The notes beneath the pieces are model-generated. The model was given only the letters and a program-made list of their open reading frames with translations. It ran no database searches and had not been told where the DNA came from. From positions 1-8,856 of the forward strand of contig JAKLQB010000865.1 of assembly GCA_022013615.1 (NCBI GenBank): a DNA stretch of 8,856 nucleotides. The letters are read 5' to 3'. The position numbers and the translations under genes were made by a program. The stretch is from Desulfobacterales bacterium (lineage in GTDB: Bacteria; Desulfobacterota; DSM-4660; Desulfatiglandales; Desulfatiglandaceae). Positions 1 through 5,529 of the stretch are shown piece after piece (the stretch's first letter is position 1; the number at the start of each line of letters is the position of its first letter).

Positions 1-360
1 GCCCGATTTGCCAGGCACTTACTCAATCACCGTGCCCTGGTGGCAGGGGTGGAGGCCATGGGGCTTTCCATGCTTGTGCCGGAGGGTGAGCGGTTGCCAA
101 TGTTAAATGCCATTCGTATTCCAGAGGGAGCAGATGATGTAACTGTACGCAAGACATTACTGAATGATTTTAGTGTTGAGATTGGGGGGGGTCTGGGCGA
201 CCTGGCTGGCAAAGTATGGCGTGTGGGCCTGATGGGCCATGTTTCCTGTAAGAAAAATGTTGTTCTATTTCTTTCAGCCCTGGAAATCATACTCAGGTCA
301 CAGGGAGTGAAAGTGCAAGGGGATGCCCTTGAGGCTGCGGCGTCTGTTTATGCATGCTAA
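1..360 (+). CDS. Class V aminotransferase, alanine/serine-glyoxylate type (3' end only)
   Basis: The reading frame is open from the first base, so the gene starts upstream of the window; 119 C-terminal residues and the TAA stop are visible. The segment with EIGGGLGDLAGKVWRVGLMG followed by an Asn-Val-x-x-x-Leu-x-x-Leu pattern is the typical C-terminal small domain of PLP-dependent class V aminotransferases of the alanine-glyoxylate / serine-glyoxylate / serine-pyruvate group, in which the Arg of KVWRVG binds the substrate carboxylate. The PLP lysine lies before the window and cannot be checked. The known family reaction moves an amino group between alanine or serine and glyoxylate or pyruvate. 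A run of eight G at 184-191 encodes the conserved Gly-Gly-Gly, so it is not a frameshift. The next gene follows after 11 bases, which suggests one transcript. Exact amino donor cannot be told from this part. Confidence 0.88.
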   Translation, partial: ARFARHLLNHRALVAGVEAMGLSMLVPEGERLPMLNAIRIPEGADDVTVRKTLLNDFSVEIGGGLGDLAGKVWRVGLMGHVSCKKNVVLFLSALEIILRSQGVKVQGDALEAAASVYAC

Positions 361-371
361 GGGAGAATTGA

Positions 372-749
372 ATGCGAAAAATCCGAATAACCGCAGATGA
401 TGTATCGGCAACGGCCACACTAAACGACAGCTCGACCGCGGGCGCCATCTGGGGCGCGTTGCCCCTTGAGGCGCAGGCCAATACCTGGGGTGAGGAGATC
501 TATTTTGGGATTCCGGTGCATCTCAATGAGGCCGATGGGGCGAGTGACGTTGTGGCTATGGGAGATCTGGGTTACTGGCCAGCCGGCCACGCTTTCTGCA
601 TCTTTTTTGGGCGAACACCGGCCAGCAAGGGCGATGAGATCCGGGCTGCCAGTGCGGTCAATGTGTTTGGCCGGGTCGAGGGAGATGCAACGGTTTTTGC
701 CGGTGTACCCGGCGGTGCCAGCATAAGGATTGAAAAGGTTGAAGACTGA
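372..749 (+). CDS. Cyclophilin-like fold protein (DUF369/TM1367 type)
   Basis: A complete 125-residue protein. The sequence around residues 24-48 (GAIWGALPLEA, then TWGEEIYFGIPV), the motif DLGYWPAGHAFCIFFGRTP at about 68-86, and NVFGRVEGD near residues 97-105 fit the small family with a cyclophilin-like beta-barrel (Pfam Cyclophil_like). Members have the fold of peptidyl-prolyl isomerases but are not shown to be isomerases, and their cellular role is unknown to me. There is no signal peptide or membrane segment, so it should be cytoplasmic. The start is well supported: GGGAG at 361-365 lies six bases before the ATG and directly after the aminotransferase stop, so the two genes are likely co-transcribed. 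Codon use matches the aminotransferase, not the A+T-rich DNA downstream. Confidence 0.82.
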   Translation: MRKIRITADDVSATATLNDSSTAGAIWGALPLEAQANTWGEEIYFGIPVHLNEADGASDVVAMGDLGYWPAGHAFCIFFGRTPASKGDEIRAASAVNVFGRVEGDATVFAGVPGGASIRIEKVED

Positions 750-770
750 CATTGGTAATGGGTCGAAATA

Positions 771-1112
771 ATGAAGCTTTGCTTTCTGCATGGCCTGGAT
801 AGCAGTCCCCAGGGGACCAAGGCCAGTTTACTGAGAGCATATGATCCCCGTTGCTTGATTCCCAATCTCCCCCCGGATATCAATGAACGTCTTAAAGTAC
901 TGAAGCACGGACTCCGTGCACCTGTGCTGCTGGTGGGTTCATCACTTGGCGGGTTGACAGCACTTATGTATGCAATGAGTCATCCGGAAATGGTACATGG
1001 CCTTGTACTTCTTTCCCCTGCGGTGGGGATAAAAATTGAAGATCTTTTCACAGAGGAACATAAAAGGATTTCGCATTATGCAAATTTTCCACGGAACTAT
1101 AATTACTTGTGA
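771..1112 (+). pseudogene. Alpha/beta hydrolase, front half only (3' end lost at a DNA junction)
   Basis: The ORF gives 113 residues, but only about the first 85-100 look like an enzyme. It begins MKLCFLHGLDSSPQGTKA, where HG is the oxyanion-hole region, and has GSSLGG at about residues 62-67, the nucleophile elbow with the catalytic Ser, then LVLLSPAVG. This resembles the small esterase/thioesterase-like proteins of the YqiA kind, which are usually near 190 residues. The acid and His of the triad should lie in the missing C-terminal half. Base composition switches to A+T-rich from about 1028, and the frame stops at 1110-1112 inside the next gene. I infer that an incoming segment replaced the 3' part. 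The fragment might still be translated, since its end overlaps the amidohydrolase start by 35 bases, but it should not be a working hydrolase. The start ATG has only a weak Shine-Dalgarno. Confidence 0.7.
1062..1068 (+). promoter_or_regulatory. Ribosome binding site that decides the amidohydrolase start
   Basis: AAAAGGA lies nine bases before the ATG at 1078. This favours 1078 over the in-frame ATG at 1036, whose extra 14 residues are encoded by the end of the hydrolase fragment and are not part of the family. Confidence 0.6.
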
Positions 1113-2658
1113 TAAAGATAATAATATATTCAACTATTTAATTGAAGATAACGGCAAAATTGTATATGTCGGAAACAATTTGCCTGAAATTTATTCAAAT
1201 TCAAAACAAGTTGAACTAAGAAGCAAAGCACTTATACCATCATTTGGAGACGGTCATATTCATTTTTCTAATTGGGCATTAGTAGCTGCTTCATTTTTTG
1301 ATATTCGATCAGCACGAAATTTTCCAGAAACAGGAAAAATGATAAAGGAATTCATTGCAAAGAATAAAAAAAGTAAATTAGTTCTTTGTTTCGGTGCATC
1401 AAAACATAGTGTTGAAGAAAAAAGGTTGATTACAAGGCAAGAGCTTGATGAATTCTGTTTAGATAAACCATTAATAGTTATTTGTTATGACGGACATTCA
1501 TGTATTGTAAACAGTCATTTATTAAATAAGCTTCCTGAAAAAATCCACAAAATGCGCGGTTTCAATAAAGATACCGGACAACTTTTTAACGAGGCTTATT
1601 ATGCAGCAATGGATTTTGCCACGTCTTTAGTCCCAGTCTTAACTCTCGTTAAAAGCATTATCAAAGGTTATGATTTGCTCGCAGAAAAAGGTATAGGGAT
1701 GATTCATCCGGTTGAAGGTATCGGATTTCCTAAGGATATAGATGTTACTTTAGTAAGTTTAATCGCAAGAGCACAAACTAAAAGAAACAGGTTTCAAACC
1801 AGACTGTTTTTCCAGACTATGGATGTAAAAAAGGTTATTAAGCGTAAATTGCCAAGAATTGGAGGATGTTTCGCAACAGCTCTTGATGGATGCTTTGGAG
1901 CATGTGATGCGGCTTTAAATTACCCTTATTCAAACAACCCGGATAATAAAGGCATTTTATTCTATAAAGATGAAGACGTGATCAAATTTGCCAAAGAGGC
2001 GAACAGGGCCGGTTTACAAATCGAAATACATGTTATCGGAGATGCTGCATCTCACCAGGCAGTAATGGCTATCGAAGAAGCCTTAAAAGATTTCCCAAGA
2101 GAAGACCACCGACATACAATTATCCATGCATGTCTAATATCCCCCGAAGATTTAAAAAAATGTGCCAAACTGGGAATCGGAATTACCCTTCAACCGGGCT
2201 TTTTGATCAGTCCTTTAGAGCCTGCAGAATATTTAGAAGAAATTATAGGTTCCCGGTTAAAAACAGGCTCACCGCTTCGAGACATTATCGATTCAGGGAT
2301 ACATCTTAGCAGCGGTTCTGATGCTCCTGTTACTCACCCTGATCCAATAGAAGCTATATATGGTGCATGCAATCATCCGTATGATCCAGAACAATCTGTA
2401 TCTATTCAGGAAGCCCTGAAAATGGCGACGTATGAGGTGGCCTGGACCGGTTTTGATGAACATGAGCGGGGAAGTTTAGAACAGGGCAAAACTGCAGACA
2501 TGGTTGTTTTGAATCAAAATCCTCTGAAAATGGATCCAAAAAATCTCCTGGAATTAAAGGTAAACCAATTATACCTTTCGGGAAAAACTTATAAACCGAA
2601 AATGTCGATTTTTAATATGATATTAAATGGCATTTTTGAAAGTAAGAAAAAAATTTAA
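1078..2658 (+). CDS. Amidohydrolase family 3 metalloenzyme (YtcJ/LAF3-like)
   Basis: A 526-residue protein, a normal length for the family. The N-terminal beta part begins MQIFHGTIITCDKD and is followed by FGDGHIHFSNW with the metal-binding His pair at residues 60 and 62. The body shows the family pattern around LDGCFGACDAAL and NNPDNKGILF, then IEIHVIGDAASHQ (His 318), HTIIHACLIS (His 350) and SSGSDAPVTHPDP (Asp 415), and closes with RGSLEQGKTADMVVL, the usual return to the beta sandwich. Known members are cytoplasmic zinc or iron hydrolases acting on amide, formamide or related C-N bonds; the real substrate cannot be read from the sequence. No signal peptide is seen. The gene is strongly A+T-rich compared with both neighbours and begins inside the truncated hydrolase, so it was probably acquired laterally and may depend on the upstream transcript or on translation of the hydrolase fragment. 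It converges with the Fe-S gene, 38 bases away. Confidence 0.85.
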   Translation: MQIFHGTIITCDKDNNIFNYLIEDNGKIVYVGNNLPEIYSNSKQVELRSKALIPSFGDGHIHFSNWALVAASFFDIRSARNFPETGKMIKEFIAKNKKSKLVLCFGASKHSVEEKRLITRQELDEFCLDKPLIVICYDGHSCIVNSHLLNKLPEKIHKMRGFNKDTGQLFNEAYYAAMDFATSLVPVLTLVKSIIKGYDLLAEKGIGMIHPVEGIGFPKDIDVTLVSLIARAQTKRNRFQTRLFFQTMDVKKVIKRKLPRIGGCFATALDGCFGACDAALNYPYSNNPDNKGILFYKDEDVIKFAKEANRAGLQIEIHVIGDAASHQAVMAIEEALKDFPREDHRHTIIHACLISPEDLKKCAKLGIGITLQPGFLISPLEPAEYLEEIIGSRLKTGSPLRDIIDSGIHLSSGSDAPVTHPDPIEAIYGACNHPYDPEQSVSIQEALKMATYEVAWTGFDEHERGSLEQGKTADMVVLNQNPLKMDPKNLLELKVNQLYLSGKTYKPKMSIFNMILNGIFESKKKI

Positions 2659-2696
2659 CTTCACTCATATCTACCCTGATCTTTTTCTTCACCACA

Positions 2697-3839
2697 TCAC
2701 ATGGCTTCCACCACAATCTCCGTAAGATCCTTGACCGCAAGGTCGATCTTCTGTCTGCGGGCCCTGGTGGCCATGGTACGTACGCACTGCTGGCATGCGG
2801 TTATGACCATTTCAGCTCCCACATCTTTGATTGAATCAAGTTTCATCTGGGCAACCTGGGCAGAAAGCTCAGGGTCGGTCATCTCAACGTTACCGCCGCC
2901 CCCGCAGCAAACGGAAAGTTTCCGATTCATGGGCAGCTCCACGAACTTGAGGCCCGGAATTGCCTGAATCACCTCTCGCGGTTCCTCATACACGCCAGTA
3001 TTTCGACCCAAATCACAGGGATCGTGATATGTGGCAACGACATTGATATCCTTCTTGAGTTTAATGCGACCGTCTTTGATTAATTCCGCTATCAACTGGC
3101 TGGAGTGCATAAGTTTCACATCCGTGTTATACATATGTTTCCATGTATGTAAACAAGATGGACAGGTAAAAACAACCGTCCCGGCCCCCACATCCGCTAC
3201 CTTCTTCAGGTTATGTTCCTTCAATTCCTCCAGCTTTTCAGGCATTCCTGCCCCTACCAGGGGAAAACCACAACACCATTCATCACCGCCCAGAATGGTG
3301 AAGTCCACCCCAGCCCCTTGGAGGATCTTTGCCATGTTCGCGGGAATTTTCTGTACCATGGGGAAAAATGAGGCCACACAGCCGACGAAAAAGAGGATGT
3401 CAGCATGTTCCTTTTCAAAGGCATCCTCAGGCAGGTCTTTGATCAGTTCCTGCCATTCAGCACGGTCCTCTTGATCATCATCCGATATATTACGGCTCTC
3501 TTCCAGGGTTTTTACCAGCCGCTCTCCCACCTTCGGATAAAATCCTTCGTCCACCTGGCACTCACGGTTTTGAAAGATGAGGTCCTTTGTCTGTACGCTG
3601 GACAGACAGACTGCCGTACATGCGCCGCATCCAAGGCAGGTGAAAATGGATCTCTCCGTGTCTTCGCTCAGATCCAGCTTGTTCTCAATGGCAAACCGGG
3701 TAATGGCATTTCGACCTCTTGGGGAATAAGCTTCTGACTTTTTAACCAGATAGGTAGGGCAACTCGGCAGGCAAAACCCGCATTTATTGCACCTGGCCAC
3801 CTCGTCGTATGACAATTTTTTTAACTGGACAATATTCAT
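2697..3839 (-). CDS. glcF: Glycolate/D-lactate oxidase iron-sulfur subunit, GlcF-like, with two CCG domains
   Basis: A 380-residue cytoplasmic electron-transfer subunit. Two ferredoxin-type 4Fe-4S sites are seen: Cys 17, 20, 23, 27 (CNKCGFCLPSCP) and Cys 68, 71, 74, 78 (CLGCGACTAVCL, with Leu instead of the usual Pro after the last Cys). Two complete CCG domains follow: Cys 154, 189-190, 226, 229 and Cys 275, 311-312, 349, 352. This order is that of GlcF and of related Fe-S subunits of D-lactate and other 2-hydroxyacid dehydrogenases; in HdrB, CCG domains bind unusual 4Fe-4S clusters. It should take electrons from the two flavoprotein subunits encoded just upstream. I chose the ATG at 3837-3839 because AGAGGTG lies six bases upstream; an upstream in-frame ATG at 3908 has no Shine-Dalgarno and would add 23 residues encoded by repetitive DNA. 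Last gene of the operon. The true substrate, glycolate or lactate, is not certain. Confidence 0.88.
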   Translation of the reverse strand: MNIVQLKKLSYDEVARCNKCGFCLPSCPTYLVKKSEAYSPRGRNAITRFAIENKLDLSEDTERSIFTCLGCGACTAVCLSSVQTKDLIFQNRECQVDEGFYPKVGERLVKTLEESRNISDDDQEDRAEWQELIKDLPEDAFEKEHADILFFVGCVASFFPMVQKIPANMAKILQGAGVDFTILGGDEWCCGFPLVGAGMPEKLEELKEHNLKKVADVGAGTVVFTCPSCLHTWKHMYNTDVKLMHSSQLIAELIKDGRIKLKKDINVVATYHDPCDLGRNTGVYEEPREVIQAIPGLKFVELPMNRKLSVCCGGGGNVEMTDPELSAQVAQMKLDSIKDVGAEMVITACQQCVRTMATRARRQKIDLAVKDLTEIVVEAM

Positions 3840-3845
3840 GGGAGA

Positions 3846-3852
3846 CACCTCT
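3846..3852 (-). promoter_or_regulatory. Ribosome binding site that decides the glcF-like start
   Basis: On the minus strand AGAGGTG stands six bases before the ATG at 3839. It supports the 380-residue form rather than the longer 403-residue one. Confidence 0.7.
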
Positions 3853-3856
3853 TTTT

Positions 3857-3905
3857 TCGGATTTAGTGCTTCGGATTTCGGCCGTATCAGTCGATTTTCA
3901 GTCGA
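3857..3905. repeat. Short direct repeats between the glcE-like and glcF-like genes
   Basis: TCGGATTT occurs at 3857-3864 and 3871-3878, and TCAGTCGA at 3887-3894 and 3898-3905. The first pair resembles the CGGATTT / AAATCCG type of low-complexity intergenic repeats found in many environmental bacterial genomes. Its presence argues that this stretch is non-coding. No hairpin terminator or convincing promoter is seen in the 105-base gap. Confidence 0.45.
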
Positions 3906-3944
3906 CATTTTGAAGACACTGAATCACAGACAGTGGAGCCTTCA

Positions 3945-5390
3945 CTAAAGTCCGCCCACAAAGCGTCCTGGACACATAACGCCAGACGGATCCAGTTGCC
4001 CCTTGAGCCGCTTCATGACAACAAAATCAGAACCTGAATTGCCCCAGACCTTCAGCCGATTTTTCACTCGGGTTGGAGCTCTCTGAATTATCATGTTGCC
4101 CCCAGCTTCACGGCTGCGCTCCAGAAATTGCCCCATGGCTTCGACGGCATTATTCATTAATCCATCGTGACCCGGATCCATAAGCAGGTTGATCAGGCAT
4201 ATGCCGCTTCCCGCATGGGCCAGGATGGCGTGTTCAATACCGTTCTGAGCCAAAGTCTTATGGGCAAATTCAAAAATGCCCTTCCATTCCGAAATACGAT
4301 AATTGAGTTTGGCCTTGATAAGACCGGGGAATTTTCCTGTCAGAGTGGGATCCAGATCACTCACCGCGAGCCAAAACCGAAGATGTGCGTGTTCTTTGAT
4401 GCTTGCATTGGTTTTGGCCCTGAAAGTCATTGCCATATCCTTAATATCGGTTACCATGCGCTCTACAGCGTCCTGAAAGGCCTCGAAGGCGACTGCCACC
4501 ACGTATTTGTTAGGGTCGAATTCGGGTATGTCACCCATCCTTAAATTGGCAAATGAAGTGCTGTTCATGACTTCAACAGCAGCCGGAAGCAGGCTGGTTT
4601 CAAAAATGCGGTTGGCAAGATCGGAGGCATCTGAAAAAGAATCAAAGGAAAGAAGGAGTGTTTCCATTTTTTCAGGCAGGGGAAGGAGTTTGAATGTCAT
4701 TTCGCACAGAATGCCAAGACTCCCCATTGAGCCAACCATGAGCTTTGATATATCATATCCTGAAACGTTTTTTACTGTCTTACCCCCGGCCCCCGCAATT
4801 TCTCCGTTGGGAGTCACAACCCTCACACCCAGGATCATATCACGGGGCAGGTTGTAAAGGAGTCGCCGTGGCCCGGCGGAATTTGTAGCCACAATACCCC
4901 CAATAGTGGCGGTGAGGCTGCAAGAAGGGTCAATGGGCAGGAAGCATCCGCTATGTGACCTGTCCGAACAGATTACCTCTTCCGCCTCGGTGGCAAGATC
5001 TTCCAGAGGCAGGTAGCACCGGTCTTCTTCAGTTGCCAGCCTTGCCTGTATGTCTCTGAACTTGACCCCTGCCTCCACCGTAATGGTGAGGTTAGATGTA
5101 TCAACGTCGAGCATGTGGTTCATTCGGGAGGTGCAAATCACCAGATCCAACCGTTCAGGAGGGTTTCCCATGGACATCTTGGAACCGCTGCCCCAGGGGA
5201 CAATGGCCAGGTCCTCTCGATTCGCAAATTTAACTACTTCCGAAACTTCCTGGGTGTTTCTTGGAAATATCACCGCCTTGGGCATCACACCGTCTACAGC
5301 ATACCCGGCAAGTATATCAGGCTCAATCTTTATGAGATCCTCGCCTACGATTCCTGTGAGGCCGTTCACTATTTCTTTAGGATCTACCAT
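3945..5390 (-). CDS. FAD-binding oxidoreductase, second flavoprotein subunit of a 2-hydroxyacid oxidase (GlcE-like)
   Basis: A 481-residue protein of the FAD-linked oxidase (VAO/PCMH) superfamily. The N-terminal FAD domain shows IVPWGSGSKMSMGNPP near residues 63-78, TVEAGVKFRDIQ near 104-115, then TATIGGIVATNSAGPRR and GGKTVKNVSGYDISKLMVGS up to about residue 221; a C-terminal substrate domain ends near CPGRF. Where GlcD has HAGDGNLH, this protein has HAGSGICL from His 392, and the GEHG motif is absent, as expected of a GlcE-type partner rather than the main catalytic subunit. It is longer than classical GlcE (about 350 residues). Residues about 119-157 contain an extra segment with Cys 125, 141, 149 and 157. 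AAGGAGA at 5397-5403, six bases before the ATG, fixes the start; the frame runs 11 residues further upstream without support. It lies between glcD-like and glcF-like genes on the same strand. It could also serve a D-lactate dehydrogenase. Confidence 0.82.
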   Translation of the reverse strand: MVDPKEIVNGLTGIVGEDLIKIEPDILAGYAVDGVMPKAVIFPRNTQEVSEVVKFANREDLAIVPWGSGSKMSMGNPPERLDLVICTSRMNHMLDVDTSNLTITVEAGVKFRDIQARLATEEDRCYLPLEDLATEAEEVICSDRSHSGCFLPIDPSCSLTATIGGIVATNSAGPRRLLYNLPRDMILGVRVVTPNGEIAGAGGKTVKNVSGYDISKLMVGSMGSLGILCEMTFKLLPLPEKMETLLLSFDSFSDASDLANRIFETSLLPAAVEVMNSTSFANLRMGDIPEFDPNKYVVAVAFEAFQDAVERMVTDIKDMAMTFRAKTNASIKEHAHLRFWLAVSDLDPTLTGKFPGLIKAKLNYRISEWKGIFEFAHKTLAQNGIEHAILAHAGSGICLINLLMDPGHDGLMNNAVEAMGQFLERSREAGGNMIIQRAPTRVKNRLKVWGNSGSDFVVMKRLKGQLDPSGVMCPGRFVGGL

Positions 5391-5396
5391 GTAAAA

Positions 5397-5403
5397 TCTC
5401 CTT
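5397..5403 (-). promoter_or_regulatory. Ribosome binding site that decides the glcE-like start
   Basis: Minus-strand AAGGAGA lies six bases before the ATG at 5390 and outside the adjacent palindrome, so the palindrome does not cover the initiation site. Confidence 0.7.
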
Positions 5404-5417
5404 GATTTCAGATAAAG

Positions 5418-5524
5418 GTTCACCGCAGAGAGCGCTGAGGTTTAATTGTGTTTTTCCATTGCCGTTCTCTCAACGGCAATGGAAAAAGTTATTTCTCTGC
5501 GGTCTCAGCGTCTCTGCGGTGAAC
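5418..5524. repeat. Nested palindromic repeat filling the gap between the glcD-like and glcE-like genes
   Basis: The outer arms are 5418-5439 (beginning GTTCACCGCAGAGA) and 5504-5524 (ending TCTCTGCGGTGAAC), complementary except for one extra base in the left arm. A second copy of TCTCTGCGGT sits at 5494-5503, in direct orientation to the one at 5511-5520. A perfect hairpin occupies the centre. The ACCGCAGAGA / TCTCTGCGGT words are the kind seen in dispersed intergenic repeats of many environmental bacteria, so I infer a REP- or MITE-like element that settled between two genes. It occupies 107 of the 139 intergenic bases without touching either coding region. Confidence 0.75.
5451..5487. repeat. 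Perfect 16-bp stem, 5-base loop hairpin inside the nested palindrome
   Basis: TTTTTCCATTGCCGTT at 5451-5466 pairs exactly with AACGGCAATGGAAAAA at 5472-5487 around the loop CTCTC. In RNA from the operon strand it would form a stable stem between the first and second cistrons, which could protect the upstream message or slow processing. The A/T runs have the wrong polarity for a rho-independent terminator. Confidence 0.8.
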
Positions 5525-5529
5525 TGTTA

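Larger units (their letters stand above)
1028..2690. other. A+T-rich segment of probable foreign origin
   Basis: From about 1028 to 2660 the sequence is rich in A/T-ending codons (AAA, TTA, ATT, GAA); for example 1261-1320 has 20 G/C in 60 bases by hand count, while both flanks are visibly G+C-richer. The left edge falls inside the hydrolase fragment, between about 1028 and 1080; the right edge falls in the 38 bases between the amidohydrolase stop and the end of the Fe-S gene. A patch at about 2408-2510 is less A+T-rich and encodes a conserved part of the enzyme. No terminal inverted repeats, transposase or clear target duplication is visible at the edges, so how it arrived is unknown. Confidence 0.6.

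Noticed and set aside
184..191. Eight-G run as a phase-variable or frameshifted tract in the aminotransferase
   Set aside because: The frame is intact and the run encodes a conserved triple glycine before LGDLAGKVWRVG, so it is explained by the protein.
420..791. Minus-strand open frame opposite the cyclophilin-like gene
   Set aside because: No family resemblance and full overlap with a recognised gene; a shadow frame.
2640..2700. Bidirectional terminator between the convergent amidohydrolase and Fe-S genes
   Set aside because: Only weak pairing (AAGT with ACTT) around an A/T run; no stable GC stem is visible in the 38-base gap.
3840..3908. Longer start of the glcF-like gene at 3908
   Set aside because: No Shine-Dalgarno there, and the extra 23 residues are encoded by repeat-containing intergenic DNA; the start at 3839 has AGAGGTG at ideal spacing.
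5451..5487. Inner hairpin as a transcription terminator between the glcD-like and glcE-like genes
   Set aside because: The stem begins with T's and ends with A's on both strands, so no U run follows it. A terminator here would also cut the operon.
5494..5520. Direct repeats as a CRISPR remnant
   Set aside because: Only two ten-base copies seven bases apart, with palindromic context and no cas gene; it fits the dispersed repeat instead.
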